Part shown: one piece after another, positions 53,922-64,000 of the stretch | Position numbering within the stretch: the stretch's first letter is position 1 | How the letters are laid out: each line of letters starts with the position of its first letter | Source of the DNA: an uncultured Prevotella sp. | GTDB taxonomy: Bacteria > Bacteroidota > Bacteroidia > Bacteroidales > Bacteroidaceae | NCBI GenBank assembly: GCA_905236815.1 | Contig: CAJOPE010000026.1 | Span: forward strand, 1-64,000 | Length of the DNA stretch: 64,000 nucleotides | Direction: 5' to 3' | The notes under the pieces: model-generated | The model's input: only the letters and a program-made list of their open reading frames with translations | Database searches by the model: none | Told to the model about the DNA's origin: nothing | Program-made: the position numbers and the translations under genes

Positions 53922-54299
53922 TTACTTTGTATTAATTTCAAGTAAAGAATCCGGACTAGCAATTTCTAGAATCTCAGAATTATCAACTTTCCACATATCT
54001 AACTCGCAAAGATTCTGGTTAGAATCTATTAGCAAATAGACACAAACTTCTGTACCATCAGCATCATAATAATAACTATCTGTAATAAGACGACCTCCCC
54101 GCTTTAACAGAATTGGCAAACTTATATTTATAAGTCTGATAGATCCAATCCGCACATCATCAATAGGTTGAGCCAAGATTTTTTCCATCCAATTTGGTTC
54201 AAGATTATAATTTGCTTTTTTAGCAAGTGCCTCTATTAATTCAAGTTCTTCTTTTGTACAGCGCCTAACAGGTCTTTGCCCGATAATATTATTATTCAT
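53922..54299 (-). CDS. Hypothetical protein (DUF6984-like)
   Basis: ORF 53922-54350; start MNNNIIGQRPVRRC at 54299 is more likely. Confidence 0.65.
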   Translation of the reverse strand: MNNNIIGQRPVRRCTKEELELIEALAKKANYNLEPNWMEKILAQPIDDVRIGSIRLINISLPILLKRGGRLITDSYYYDADGTEVCVYLLIDSNQNLCELDMWKVDNSEILEIASPDSLLEINTK

Positions 54300-54371
54300 G
54301 TGTCTTATCGTATTGTTATCAATCCATCTTTGACGCAATATCAAGTACAATAAATATTTTTCCCTGTACTT

Positions 54372-54884
54372 CTACTCCATTCTTCCGTATTTCATTTCTT
54401 CTCCCTCCTTATCGTACTGTTTGCGTTTGCCGGTAATCTCAGTAAGCGTAATTCGAACAACAGCAGTGCGAGATAAGGAACGAGCAATAGCCTCGTCGAA
54501 TGCATCCATGTGTTTAGGAAGAAAACGTTCACTTATTAACCGAAGTCCCTTTATCTTTTCTGTATCCTCAGTAATAAGTTCAGCTTTTCCATAGGCGATT
54601 GCAGATTTGAACTGAAGGGTGAAGCTTCCATCCTTTGGACCTACTGTTGGAGTACATCTACTTACAGCAGAAAGGCAAACCTCCGGATGAGCTTTAATGG
54701 CATCAAGTTTCTTACCCTCAAGAGCACCGTGGAAATACCAATGAACATCGTCATCGGAAGCAAGTGAAAGTGGCAAGCCATATGCCTTTCCTTCTGTGTC
54801 TATGAAACTCACGGTAACATAGGGTGCCTTATGCAACACTTCCAATGCCCACTCTCTATCCATTTCTCTTGATATCTTTCTCAT
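54372..54884 (-). CDS. Pyridoxamine 5'-phosphate oxidase-family flavoprotein (NimA-like fold)
   Basis: APYVTVSFIDTEGKAYGLPLS, YFHGALEGKKLDAIKAHPEVCLSAV. Confidence 0.82.
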   Translation of the reverse strand: MRKISREMDREWALEVLHKAPYVTVSFIDTEGKAYGLPLSLASDDDVHWYFHGALEGKKLDAIKAHPEVCLSAVSRCTPTVGPKDGSFTLQFKSAIAYGKAELITEDTEKIKGLRLISERFLPKHMDAFDEAIARSLSRTAVVRITLTEITGKRKQYDKEGEEMKYGRME

Positions 54885-54891
54885 AATACTT

Positions 54892-55578
54892 TTATTTAAT
54901 TTTCTTTATACGATCAAAAAAAGGTTTCAATGCACCTGGATGAATGCCCATCTTCACAAGTTCTTGATAATCAGCCATAGCATCTTTCTTGCGATACAGA
55001 AGAATGCGAAGTTCCATTCTATTCACCCAGTAATCAGTTATCGTTGGATCTTTCTCAATAGCCTTGGAATAGTCGAATTCTGCCAAATCAAGCATATTCC
55101 TACCCTTTTCAATACCGCCACGGGCAGCATAAGCCTCGGCACTATCCGGATATTGCTCTATCAAACTATTAATCTGATCCATGGCCTCAGTCTTATGCTT
55201 ATCTTTTTCGTTGAGAAGAGCCAAACCGAGTTGGGCTTCAAAATTTCCGGGAACTAAAATCAACAGATTCTGATAGTCTAATCGTGCAAAATTAAATCGG
55301 TTCAGTTTCTCGTTTACATAAGCACGATAAAATAAACCAGCAATATTCTTATTGTCAATATATAGAACTTTGTCAAGGTCATCCTTGGCATATTCCCATT
55401 GTTTAAGTTCTATGTTCCATGCCACTTTTTTCAGTCGTAAGTCGATGCTGTCAGGGTGAAAGGCAAGCTGATGAGTAGCTTGCGCCAAAGAATCACGCAA
55501 AGCTTCTGGTTTGGTCTGAGCTGAAAGGTTCCCTGAAAAAACAGAGAACACTAGAAGGGCTGTATATATCTTGTTCAT
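54892..55578 (-). CDS. TPR-repeat protein with signal peptide
   Basis: 228 aa; TPR motifs, N-terminal signal peptide. Confidence 0.82.
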   Translation of the reverse strand: MNKIYTALLVFSVFSGNLSAQTKPEALRDSLAQATHQLAFHPDSIDLRLKKVAWNIELKQWEYAKDDLDKVLYIDNKNIAGLFYRAYVNEKLNRFNFARLDYQNLLILVPGNFEAQLGLALLNEKDKHKTEAMDQINSLIEQYPDSAEAYAARGGIEKGRNMLDLAEFDYSKAIEKDPTITDYWVNRMELRILLYRKKDAMADYQELVKMGIHPGALKPFFDRIKKIK

Positions 55579-55837
55579 ACAGCAAAGGTACGATAAAATT
55601 CAAAAAATCAAAAATTAATAAATTCAAAAAATTATATTGAATGCTAATTTCAAATAAATTTAAGCTATTATCGCAGAATATAGAGATAATGATATAAATA
55701 AAACATTTCTAACTGATGAAAATTACCATCCTTTCACTTTGATGCATAATAGTCAACATATTTTACCAATTCAGAAATAGCCTTAATTGAGTGCTAAGAA
55801 CATATATATGAGGTGCCAATATCCTATGTTCTGGAAA

Positions 55838-55877
55838 GTCTGCCTCTAGGCAGACTATAATCTGCCTAGAGGAAGAC
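55838..55877. repeat. Nested inverted repeat
   Basis: GTCTGCCTCTAGGCAGA / TCTGCCTAGAGGaAGAC (16/17 complementary, 6-nt spacer); the first arm is itself near-palindromic. Confidence 0.75.
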
Positions 55878-55962
55878 GAAGGATTCTTTTGCCCTTCATC
55901 CAGCTTAAAAGCAGAAATGAGGATTTAACTCTATACCATCATCCATCGATTTTAGAGGCTGT

Positions 55963-56106
55963 AGATTTTCACCTTCATGTGATTTACACAAGTACAGATG
56001 AAATCAAATAAAAGCATTTTAAAAAGTTCCTCCATAGTTAATTCTATAATATACAATGACTTATCTAAAAATATGGAGGAACTTTTTTGAATTAAACAAA
56101 AAATAT
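55963..56106. repeat. Dispersed repeat copy 2 with hairpin
   Basis: Direct repeat of 1-142; arms AAAGTTCCTCCATA 56023-56036 and TATGGAGGAACTTT 56072-56085. Confidence 0.8.
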
Positions 56107-56308
56107 AATATGCTTTTTCCATCAACATAACTTTAAAAAAGCTAGAAATCGATATGCTTACGCCTAATTTCTATATCTTTTTTCTCGCTTTGGTATATGG
56201 ATTCCTATTATGATGTGAATTGCGTTATATTTGTAGAAAAAAAAATAATGCAAAAACTCCACAAGGGAATTTCTGCATTATTAAATTATTGAGTGTTTAA
56301 GTTTACTC

Positions 56309-57370
56309 TTAAGCGTTCTTGATGTAGTTAACGATCCACTCGCCTACTTCAGTTGTGCCATACTGAGCACCACCCTCAACCTGGATCTCAGGTGTACGAA
56401 CATTAGCATCGAGAGAAGCATCAACAGCCTTGCGAATCATTGCACCTTCCTCGTTCAAGCCAAAGTGCTCGAGCAACATTGCTGCAGAGAGAATCTGAGC
56501 TACAGGGTTAGCAAGATTCTTACCTGCTGCCTGTGGCCATGAACCATGAACAGGCTCGAACAATGGTGTATGCTCGCCGAGAGAAGAAGAAGGCTGAAGA
56601 CCCATTGAACCTGTGATACAAGATGTTTCATCGGTAAGGATATCACCGAAAGTATTCTCTGTTACAATTACATCGAAGAATGTTGGTTCTGTCAACACAC
56701 GCATAGAAGCATTGTCGATGAACATATAATCAACTGTAACCTCTGGGAACTGAGGTTCCATCTCCTTTGCAATCTGGCGCCACAAACGTGAACTTGCCAA
56801 AACGTTAGCCTTATCAACTACAGTGAGGTGCTTATTGCGCTTCATTGCGAAATCAAAAGCAACCTTGAGGATACGCTCAATCTCTGGACGATAGTAGATA
56901 TCTGTATCGTATGCCTTGTCATTGTCCTGATACTTCTCACCGAAGTACATACCGCCTGTAAGCTCGCGAATTACTACGAAATCAGCACCCTTCAGCAACT
57001 CATCCTTCAAAGGACTCTTGTGAAGAAGGCAATCGAATGTTGCAACTGGACGAACATTAGCGAACAAACCGAGTTTCTTACGCATTGCAAGCAAGCCCTG
57101 CTCAGGACGAACCTTGGCTGTAGGATCGTTATCGAAACGAGGATCACCTACTGCTGCGAACAATACAGCATCAGCATCCATACAAGTCTGGAATGTATCC
57201 TCAGGGAAAGGATCGCCTACAGCGTCAATACCATGAGCACCGCAGATAGCCTCCTTATATGTAAAGTTGTGACCAAACTTGGCTGCAATAGCGTCCATTA
57301 CTGCAATACCTTGTTTCATAATCTCAGGTCCAATTCCATCACCAGGAAGGACTGCAATCTTTAAATCCAT
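56309..57370 (-). CDS. leuB: 3-isopropylmalate dehydrogenase
   Basis: [36 protein letters not shown]. Confidence 0.96.
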   Translation of the reverse strand: MDLKIAVLPGDGIGPEIMKQGIAVMDAIAAKFGHNFTYKEAICGAHGIDAVGDPFPEDTFQTCMDADAVLFAAVGDPRFDNDPTAKVRPEQGLLAMRKKLGLFANVRPVATFDCLLHKSPLKDELLKGADFVVIRELTGGMYFGEKYQDNDKAYDTDIYYRPEIERILKVAFDFAMKRNKHLTVVDKANVLASSRLWRQIAKEMEPQFPEVTVDYMFIDNASMRVLTEPTFFDVIVTENTFGDILTDETSCITGSMGLQPSSSLGEHTPLFEPVHGSWPQAAGKNLANPVAQILSAAMLLEHFGLNEEGAMIRKAVDASLDANVRTPEIQVEGGAQYGTTEVGEWIVNYIKNA

Positions 57371-57386
57371 ATCTTTTTAATTTAAT

Positions 57387-58994
57387 TTAAAATCCATTCT
57401 TTAAACTATCAAACTTCTCTTTGTGAAGTTCTGGTGTGAGCACCTCTCTATCGTCTTCGGATACTTGTGAAGCATATTCCAACATATTCAACATTTTTAC
57501 TGTTGCCTTGATAGCTGCCTCAGTCTGGTCTGCATCGAGTCCCTTGGTGCGCAAAACACTGCCATCATCCTTTCGCCAGGTAATGATAGTCTGCACCAAA
57601 GCATCTGTACGACCACCTGGTGGAATACTTACTGCATAGTTGTCCAAACGAGGGAACGTGCGATTGAGGTTCTCCTTGTAGATCTTGCGAAGTGCCTTTA
57701 CAAAGGCATCATACTGACCATCTCCTGTAGAATCAGCTTCATACTGATTTCCATCGATCTCTACTTTAAGACTTGCTATAGGCTTCAGACCATAAGAGGT
57801 TGATACCATATAACTTATGAGCTTAACCTTATCCTCAGGAGTATTGTGCTTGAGCACATCACTTACAATGTATGGAAGATCCTCCTGAGAGATGAGTTCC
57901 TTGCGATCGCCAAGTTCTGTGATACGTTTGGTAACAGCCTTTGTCTGTTCCAGTGTAAGCTGTAAGCCGAGGTCATTAAGATTCTGAATGATGTTGGCCT
58001 TACCCGAGTTCTTACCCAGTGCATACTCACGCTTACGGCCGAAACGCTCAGGCTTCAGGTCGTTGCTATAAAGCTGACCTTTCTTGTCGCCATCCGCATG
58101 AACACCTGCAACCTGAGTAAAGACATTCTCGCCTACCACCGGCGCATTAGCAGCTACGGCAATGCCACTATATCCCTCAACGAGATGAGAAGCATCTACC
58201 ATATAATTCTCATTGATATTGGTCTTTACACCTAGCATATCGTGCAGCATTACCTGCACAGAAGCCATTGGTGCATTACCACAGCGCTCACCTAATCCGT
58301 TCACTGTAACATGCAGGCCATGAACACCTGCTTTCACAGCTGCCAGAGAGTCGGCCACCGCCATATCATAATCGTTGTGTGCATGGAAGTCGAACAAGCA
58401 GTTTGGCCACATCTGCACCATCTTTGTGATGTATTCATCCACCTCGAGAGGATTCAGAATACCTAAAGTATCTGGCAGCAGAAAGCGATGGATGTTCGCA
58501 CCACTCAAGGCATTCATTACCTGCTCCACGTATTCAGGAGAATTCTTCATACCTCCCGACCAGTCCTCAAGATAGAGATTCACCTTCATACCTACCTTGT
58601 CAGCATAATCAAGTACTCGGAAAATGTCCTCGATATGCTCACGTGGAGTTTTCTTCAACTGCTGAGAGCAGTGACGAAGGCTACCTTTGGCAAGCAGATT
58701 GATTACCTGACCGCCACATTCACGAATCCAGTCGATAGACAAGTTTCCATCTACAAATCCAAGAACCTCGACCTTGTCAAGTTTTCCTTCTGCATCTGCC
58801 GCCTGGCAGATCATCTTTACAGCATCCTTCTCTCCCTGAGAGACACGTGCTGAAGCTACCTCTATTCGATCCACCCCAACATCGTGGAGCAGATAGCGGG
58901 CAATCATCAGTTTCTCGTGTGGGAGAAAGGATACGCCATTGGTCTGTTCTCCATCCCGAAGGGTGGAATCCATTATTTCTACTGAACTATTCAA
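57387..58994 (-). CDS. LeuA paralogue, probable (R)-citramalate synthase-type enzyme
   Basis: 535 aa; MDSTLRDGEQTNGVSF, DFHAHNDYDMAVA, C-terminal regulatory domain; distinct from the leuA at 61064. Confidence 0.8.
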   Translation of the reverse strand: MNSSVEIMDSTLRDGEQTNGVSFLPHEKLMIARYLLHDVGVDRIEVASARVSQGEKDAVKMICQAADAEGKLDKVEVLGFVDGNLSIDWIRECGGQVINLLAKGSLRHCSQQLKKTPREHIEDIFRVLDYADKVGMKVNLYLEDWSGGMKNSPEYVEQVMNALSGANIHRFLLPDTLGILNPLEVDEYITKMVQMWPNCLFDFHAHNDYDMAVADSLAAVKAGVHGLHVTVNGLGERCGNAPMASVQVMLHDMLGVKTNINENYMVDASHLVEGYSGIAVAANAPVVGENVFTQVAGVHADGDKKGQLYSNDLKPERFGRKREYALGKNSGKANIIQNLNDLGLQLTLEQTKAVTKRITELGDRKELISQEDLPYIVSDVLKHNTPEDKVKLISYMVSTSYGLKPIASLKVEIDGNQYEADSTGDGQYDAFVKALRKIYKENLNRTFPRLDNYAVSIPPGGRTDALVQTIITWRKDDGSVLRTKGLDADQTEAAIKATVKMLNMLEYASQVSEDDREVLTPELHKEKFDSLKNGF

Positions 58995-59006
58995 AACGTA
59001 AAATCT

Positions 59007-59600
59007 TTATTTGTTAGCTGCTTCCCAAGCCTCTACCTTATCGCAGTTCTGCACGAGGAAGTCTACATCATCAAGACCATTCATCAAGCAATGCTTTTTA
59101 TAGCCGTTGATTTCGAACTTCTCGCTCTTGCCTGTTGCAAGATTTGTAACAGTCTGGTTAGGAAGATCCACCTTTACCTGCATAGCATGATTGCCGTCGA
59201 TGCTTTCAAAGAGTTCCTTGAGGAAATCTTCACTTACAACTACAGGCAACACAAAGTTGTTCAACTCATTATTCTTGTGGATATCTGCAAAGAATGAACT
59301 GATAACCACACGGATGCCATAGCCTGCAATTGCCCAGGCAGCATGCTCACGAGAGGAACCTGAACCGAAGTTCTTTCCTGCTACAAGGATAACAGACTCC
59401 TTGAAGTCTGGATTGTTAAGCACGAACTCCTTCTTTTCGCTGCCGTCGTTGTTGAAACGCCAATCGTGGAAAAGATAAGGTCCAAAGCCATCCTTCTGGG
59501 TGAGCTTCAGATAACGTGCAGGGATAATCTGGTCGGTATCTACATTCTCTAATGGAAGAGGAATGCAGGTGGATGTTATAACGTCAAATTTCTGTTTCAT
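59007..59600 (-). CDS. leuD: 3-isopropylmalate dehydratase small subunit
   Basis: ENVDTDQIIPARYL, GKNFGSGSSREHAAWAI. Confidence 0.96.
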   Translation of the reverse strand: MKQKFDVITSTCIPLPLENVDTDQIIPARYLKLTQKDGFGPYLFHDWRFNNDGSEKKEFVLNNPDFKESVILVAGKNFGSGSSREHAAWAIAGYGIRVVISSFFADIHKNNELNNFVLPVVVSEDFLKELFESIDGNHAMQVKVDLPNQTVTNLATGKSEKFEINGYKKHCLMNGLDDVDFLVQNCDKVEAWEAANK

Positions 59601-59610
59601 TGCTTTAAAA

Positions 59611-61002
59611 TTAAAGGGTTCTTGGATCGGTAATCTTACCTGTCAATGCGGCAGCTGCTACTACAAGTGGAGAAGCAAGGATGGTACGTGAACCTGGTCC
59701 CTGACGACCCTCGAAGTTACGGTTGCTGGTAGATACAGAATACTTGCCTGCAGGAATCTTATCGTCGTTCATTGCCAAGCAAGCAGAGCATCCTGGCTGA
59801 CGAATCTCGAAGCCTGCTGCCTCTACGATCTTGTCGATACCCTCGTCCTTGATCTGCTTTGCTACGAGGTGTGAACCTGGTACTAACCAAGCTGTTACGT
59901 TGTCTGCCTTCTTCTTTCCCTTTACTACTTCAGCGAAAGCGCGGAAGTCCTCAATACGACCATTGGTACAAGCACCGAGGAATACATAATCGATTGGATG
60001 ACCCAGAAGTTTCTCGCCTGGTTCAAAGCCCATATAGTTAAGAGATTTCTTGAATCCAGGAATCTCGTTCTCAGGAATCTGATCCAATGTAGGAATAGTC
60101 TCTGTGATACCGATACCCATACCAGGGTTAGTTCCATAAGTGATGCGTGGCTCGATGTCGGCAGCATCGAAAGTGATTTCCTTGTCGAAAACAGCATCGT
60201 CGCCACTCTTCAGAGTCTTCCAATAAGCTACTGCCTTATCCCATTCCTCACCCTTAGGTGCATACTCGCGACCCTTGATATATTCGAATGTTGTCTCGTC
60301 TGGTGCGATGAATCCACCACGAGCTCCCATCTCGATAGAGAGGTTGCAGAGAGTGAGACGTCCATCCATACTCATATTCTTAATAACATCACCTGCATAC
60401 TCTACGAAATAGCCAGTTGCACCAGATGTAGAAAGCTTGCTCATCATGTAAAGAGCAACATCCTTAGCGGTAACACCAGCCTGAAGAGTACCTGTGAAGT
60501 TGATGCGCATAGACTTTGGCTTAGACTGGAGGATACACTGAGAAGCGAGTACCATCTCTACCTCTGATGTACCAATTCCGAAAGCCACAGCACCCATCGC
60601 ACCGTGAGTAGATGTATGTGAGTCACCACAAACAATAGTCATACCAGGAAGAGAAAGACCCTTCTCTGGACCAACTACATGGATGATACCATTATCCTTC
60701 GTATTGTATTTGAATTCGGTTACACCAAATTCAGCACAGTTCTTGTCGAGGGTCTCAACCTGATGACGACCAACTGGGTCTGCAATAGGCTGATCCTGAT
60801 CGTGAGTCTGTGTATTGTGGTCAGGCATTGCGAAAACATGGTCAGGACGGAAAACCTTCAGTCCTCTTGTGCGCAAACCTTCGAAAGCCTGGGCTGTTGT
60901 AACTTCGTGGCAATACAAGCGGTCGATATAAAGCTGTGTAGGACCATCTTCGACGATCTGCACAACGTGCTTGTCCCAAATCTTATCAAATAATGTATTC
61001 AT
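59611..61002 (-). CDS. leuC: 3-isopropylmalate dehydratase large subunit
   Basis: [38 protein letters not shown]. Confidence 0.96.
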   Translation of the reverse strand: MNTLFDKIWDKHVVQIVEDGPTQLYIDRLYCHEVTTAQAFEGLRTRGLKVFRPDHVFAMPDHNTQTHDQDQPIADPVGRHQVETLDKNCAEFGVTEFKYNTKDNGIIHVVGPEKGLSLPGMTIVCGDSHTSTHGAMGAVAFGIGTSEVEMVLASQCILQSKPKSMRINFTGTLQAGVTAKDVALYMMSKLSTSGATGYFVEYAGDVIKNMSMDGRLTLCNLSIEMGARGGFIAPDETTFEYIKGREYAPKGEEWDKAVAYWKTLKSGDDAVFDKEITFDAADIEPRITYGTNPGMGIGITETIPTLDQIPENEIPGFKKSLNYMGFEPGEKLLGHPIDYVFLGACTNGRIEDFRAFAEVVKGKKKADNVTAWLVPGSHLVAKQIKDEGIDKIVEAAGFEIRQPGCSACLAMNDDKIPAGKYSVSTSNRNFEGRQGPGSRTILASPLVVAAAALTGKITDPRTL

Positions 61003-61063
61003 ATAATATGTATCTTTTTATCCCTTCATTCCCCCTCTTTTGGTGAGGGGAATTGGGGGAGGC

Positions 61064-62563
61064 TTAATTTCTAAATTTGTTTATACAATCAATATATGCT
61101 TCTACAGAAGCGGTTACAATGTCGGTGTCGGCACCAAATCCATAGTAGAGATGACCATCGTATTCCACCTGCATGTGTACTTTACCTACATCATCAGATC
61201 CCTTGTCGATAGCCTGAATTGTGAATTCCTTCAAGGTCATGTTCTTTGTGATGATCTTCTTCAAGGCACTGATAGCTGCATCTACAGGACCATTGCCGGT
61301 TGATGAATCCTCAAATTTCTGTCCTGCGATATCCAAACCGATAGAAGCTACACTCTTGAAGCCCTTTCCTGTTGTAACCTGAAGATAGTCGAGTGTAACA
61401 GCATGAGTATCAGCGTTATTGGCACCAGCCAACATCAATACGTCATCGTCAGTTACTTCCTTCTTCTTGTCGGCCAATACAAGGAACTGCTTATAGAGCT
61501 TGTCAAGCTTCTCATCATCCTCGATCTTCACACCATTTACTTCCAAACGGTATTTCAAGGCTGCACGACCAGAACGAGCGGTCAATACAATTGCGTTGTC
61601 ATCCAAACCAACATCCTTTGGATCCATGATCTCATAGGTCTGAACATTCTTCAGCACACCATCCTGGTGAATACCACTTGAGTGAGCAAAAGCATTTCTA
61701 CCTACGATTGCCTTGTTTGGCTGAACAGGCATGTTCATCAAACTAGACACCATACGAGAAGTTGGAACAATCTTAGAGGTATTAATATTTGTATCAATGC
61801 CGATGTGCTTGTGGCACTTCAGAATCATAGCAATCTCTTCAAGAGAAGTGTTACCCGCACGTTCACCAATACCATTGATAGTAACCTCAACCTGTCGTGC
61901 GCCATTCAGCACACCCTGAAGGGTATTGGCAGTAGCCATACCAAGGTCGTTATGGCAGTGGGTAGAAAGAATAGCCTTGTCCACACCATCCACATGCTCC
62001 ATCAGATACTTAATCTTATCGCCATACTCATCAGGCATACAATAGCCTGTAGTATCTGGAATATTCACAACAGTAGCACCCGCCTTGATAACGGCCTCAA
62101 CCACTCTTGCCAGATACTCATTGTCGGTACGACCAGCATCCTCAGCATAGAACTCTACATCCTCAACATACTTCTTTGCATATTTTACCGCAGCAACAGC
62201 ACGCTCGATAATCTCCTCACGATTGCTATTAAACTTATATTTAATATGACTGTCGGAAGTACCGATACCTGTATGAATTCTCTTACGCTTGGCATACTTT
62301 AGCGCCTCTGCAGCACAATCAATATCCTTCTCTACTGCACGGGTTAGAGCACAGATAGTAGGCCATGTAACAGCCTTGGAAATCTCTACTACAGAATTGA
62401 AGTCACCAGGACTTGAGATAGGAAAACCAGCCTCGATAACGTCGACACCTAGTTGCTCAAGTTGCTTAGCCACCTGAATTTTCTCCACTGTGTTCAACTG
62501 ACAACCTGGTACCTGCTCGCCATCGCGAAGCGTGGTATCAAAAATGTAAAGTCTATCGCTCAT
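61064..62563 (-). CDS. leuA: 2-isopropylmalate synthase
   Basis: [29 protein letters not shown]-terminal regulatory domain. Confidence 0.95.
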   Translation of the reverse strand: MSDRLYIFDTTLRDGEQVPGCQLNTVEKIQVAKQLEQLGVDVIEAGFPISSPGDFNSVVEISKAVTWPTICALTRAVEKDIDCAAEALKYAKRKRIHTGIGTSDSHIKYKFNSNREEIIERAVAAVKYAKKYVEDVEFYAEDAGRTDNEYLARVVEAVIKAGATVVNIPDTTGYCMPDEYGDKIKYLMEHVDGVDKAILSTHCHNDLGMATANTLQGVLNGARQVEVTINGIGERAGNTSLEEIAMILKCHKHIGIDTNINTSKIVPTSRMVSSLMNMPVQPNKAIVGRNAFAHSSGIHQDGVLKNVQTYEIMDPKDVGLDDNAIVLTARSGRAALKYRLEVNGVKIEDDEKLDKLYKQFLVLADKKKEVTDDDVLMLAGANNADTHAVTLDYLQVTTGKGFKSVASIGLDIAGQKFEDSSTGNGPVDAAISALKKIITKNMTLKEFTIQAIDKGSDDVGKVHMQVEYDGHLYYGFGADTDIVTASVEAYIDCINKFRN

Positions 62564-62593
62564 TTGTCTCTCAATAAATTAAGTCCAACTAAA

Positions 62594-62626
62594 AAGGCTT
62601 TCACACTTCGGAAGTGAGAAAGCCTT
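62594..62626 (-). terminator. Attenuator (intrinsic terminator in the leuA leader)
   Basis: Minus strand AAGGCTTTCTCACTTC cg GAAGTGTGAAAGCCTTTTT. Confidence 0.85.
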
Positions 62627-62646
62627 AATATCATAGTTCATCAGAG

Positions 62647-62733
62647 CTACACGCATACTTTCTTACTTCCGGCCACTCGTTGCAGTCGAATTCGAATAAT
62701 AATACCTAGTAGGCTCTGTGAATTAATAGTCAT
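62647..62733 (-). CDS. leu operon leader peptide, 28 aa: MTINSQSLLGIIIRIRLQRVAGSKKVCV
   Basis: ATG 62733-62731, TAG 62649-62647; 10 of 28 residues are I/L/V; just upstream of attenuator hairpin and leuA; below ORF-track length cutoff. Confidence 0.8.
   Translation of the reverse strand: MTINSQSLLGIIIRIRLQRVAGSKKVCV
62658..62671 (-). promoter_or_regulatory. Antiterminator segment of leu leader
   Basis: CGGAAGTAAGAAAG on minus strand pairs 13/14 with terminator 5' arm CTTTCTCACTTCCG (62609-62622). Confidence 0.7.
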
Positions 62734-62761
62734 TTTTATTCTTTTTATTTATTTTCGACTG

Positions 62762-62793
62762 CAAAGATATACATTTTTCACGAATTGAACAAA
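62762..62793 (-). promoter_or_regulatory. Promoter of the leu operon
   Basis: Plus-strand CAAAGATA 62762-62769 (TATCTTTG on minus) and CAAA 62790-62793, 20-bp spacer. Confidence 0.75.
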
Positions 62794-62982
62794 CAATTCA
62801 TAACTTTTTTGTAGAATTTTGTTTCGAATTCGTTATTTTGTTTGCGAAAACAATTGTAATTCATAATCTGATAGAGAGTTTATTGTTGTAATCTGAAATG
62901 TTTAAAACGAAAATTTATTTAAATAGAAAGATGAGAGAAGTTCTGGCTGACAGATCTTCTTTCATCTTCTAAATAAAATATC

Positions 62983-64000
62983 CTAGAAAGGAAGTGGACC
63001 ATCAGGACCTCCCATTGGCGGAATTGCTGTAAGGTCTGGACCGGGATCCCCTCCTCCATTCATCTTCGAACCAAGAATCTCTCCACCCATATCGCCTGGC
63101 ATTGGAGAGAGGGCTGCATCCTCTGGATTCTGGAAACGAGTAAACTCACCACGGAAGTTAAGCAGCACATCACCAGTTGCACCCTTACGATGCTTAGCGA
63201 TGATAATCTGCGCCATACCGTGAAGGTCGTTACCCTTCTCGTCCTGGAAGATATGATAATATTCTGGTCGATGCACGAAAAGTACCATATCGGCATCCTG
63301 CTCGATGGCTCCAGACTCACGCAAGTCGCTCAACTGTGGACGCTTGCCGTCTATACCCTCACGATTCTCAACCGTACGGTTCAACTGAGAAAGAGCAAGG
63401 ATTGGAATACCCAACTCCTTAGCAAGTCCCTTCAACGAACGCGAAATAGTAGAAACCTCCTCCTGACGGCTACCAAATTTCATACCATTGGCATTCATCA
63501 ACTGAAGGTAGTCGATCATGATAATCTTCACACCTTTCTCTCTCACCAATCGACGAGCCTTAGTACGCAATTCGAATACACTCAAACCTGGAGTGTCATC
63601 TACATAAATAGGTGCATCCTCCAGCTTTCGTATGTTGGTATCAAATCGGTTCCAAGCTGCCTGATCCAATTGTCCGCTCAGAATGTCGTGACCCGAAATC
63701 TCACATACATTGGAGATCAAACGGTTGACAAGCTGAACGTTACTCATTTCTAGAGAGAAGAATCCGATAGGCTCTCGATAATCAACAGCAATGTTCTTGG
63801 CAAGACTCAACGCAAATGAAGTTTTACCCATGGCAGGACGTCCGGCGATAATAACAAGGTCGGCAGGCTGCCAACCGGATGTCATATTATCCAAACCTGT
63901 GTAACCTGTTGGAATACCCGTAAGACCACCCTGGTTCTCGGCAGCAGCCTGCATTGCACGCTGAGCCTCTTTGATTACTGGTAATACCTGGGTATAGTCC
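62983..64000 (-). CDS. dnaB: Replicative DNA helicase DnaB (3' part; 5' end beyond the window)
   Basis: ITAGRPAMGKTSFALSLA Walker A, FSLEMS, DYLQLM; reading frame stays open to window end. Confidence 0.95.
   Translation of the reverse strand, partial: DYTQVLPVIKEAQRAMQAAAENQGGLTGIPTGYTGLDNMTSGWQPADLVIIAGRPAMGKTSFALSLAKNIAVDYREPIGFFSLEMSNVQLVNRLISNVCEISGHDILSGQLDQAAWNRFDTNIRKLEDAPIYVDDTPGLSVFELRTKARRLVREKGVKIIMIDYLQLMNANGMKFGSRQEEVSTISRSLKGLAKELGIPILALSQLNRTVENREGIDGKRPQLSDLRESGAIEQDADMVLFVHRPEYYHIFQDEKGNDLHGMAQIIIAKHRKGATGDVLLNFRGEFTRFQNPEDAALSPMPGDMGGEILGSKMNGGGDPGPDLTAIPPMGGPDGPLPF

Noticed and set aside
59998-62302. Plus-strand ORFs of 189 and 206 aa opposite leuC and leuA
   Set aside because: Shadow ORFs in the antisense frame of conserved leu genes; no domain signature or promoter.
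1-64000. CRISPR array, toxin-antitoxin, restriction-modification or phage modules
   Set aside because: No regularly spaced repeats with unique spacers and no proteins of such systems recognised in the ORF set.

Overview
The window is a mostly housekeeping chromosomal segment from a Bacteroidales bacterium. It looks Prevotella/Segatella-like, an inference from protein families and the many TTTG-N~20-TAnnTTTG promoters. From left to right it carries: a MoxR/Bat aerotolerance-type operon with two gene fusions; queA, nadE, ileS, lspA and nadC; a C69 peptidase; a PafA-like phosphatase; a decayed IS66-family element; a GH2 beta-galactosidase; gyrA; an M49 peptidase; recQ, kdsB, tilS and an rlmI-like gene; ftsK; a phosphohexomutase; rlmH; uvrA; a leuA-leuC-leuD-(cimA-like)-leuB operon; and the 3' part of dnaB. 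No tRNA, rRNA, CRISPR array, phage or obvious defence system was found. The strongest non-annotated signal is upstream of leuA. There, a 28-aa ORF rich in Leu/Ile/Val (MTINSQSLLGIIIRIRLQRVAGSKKVCV) precedes an intrinsic terminator and a competing antiterminator, which together look like a complete branched-chain amino acid attenuator. Other signals outside the ORF track are two candidate small RNAs (about 28893-28982 and 53761-53889), a 3 x 23-bp palindromic tandem repeat (29160-29221), a dispersed ~140-bp hairpin element present twice, and palindromes overlapping predicted promoter boxes. All calls were made by eye from the sequence and supplied ORFs; no database search was run.
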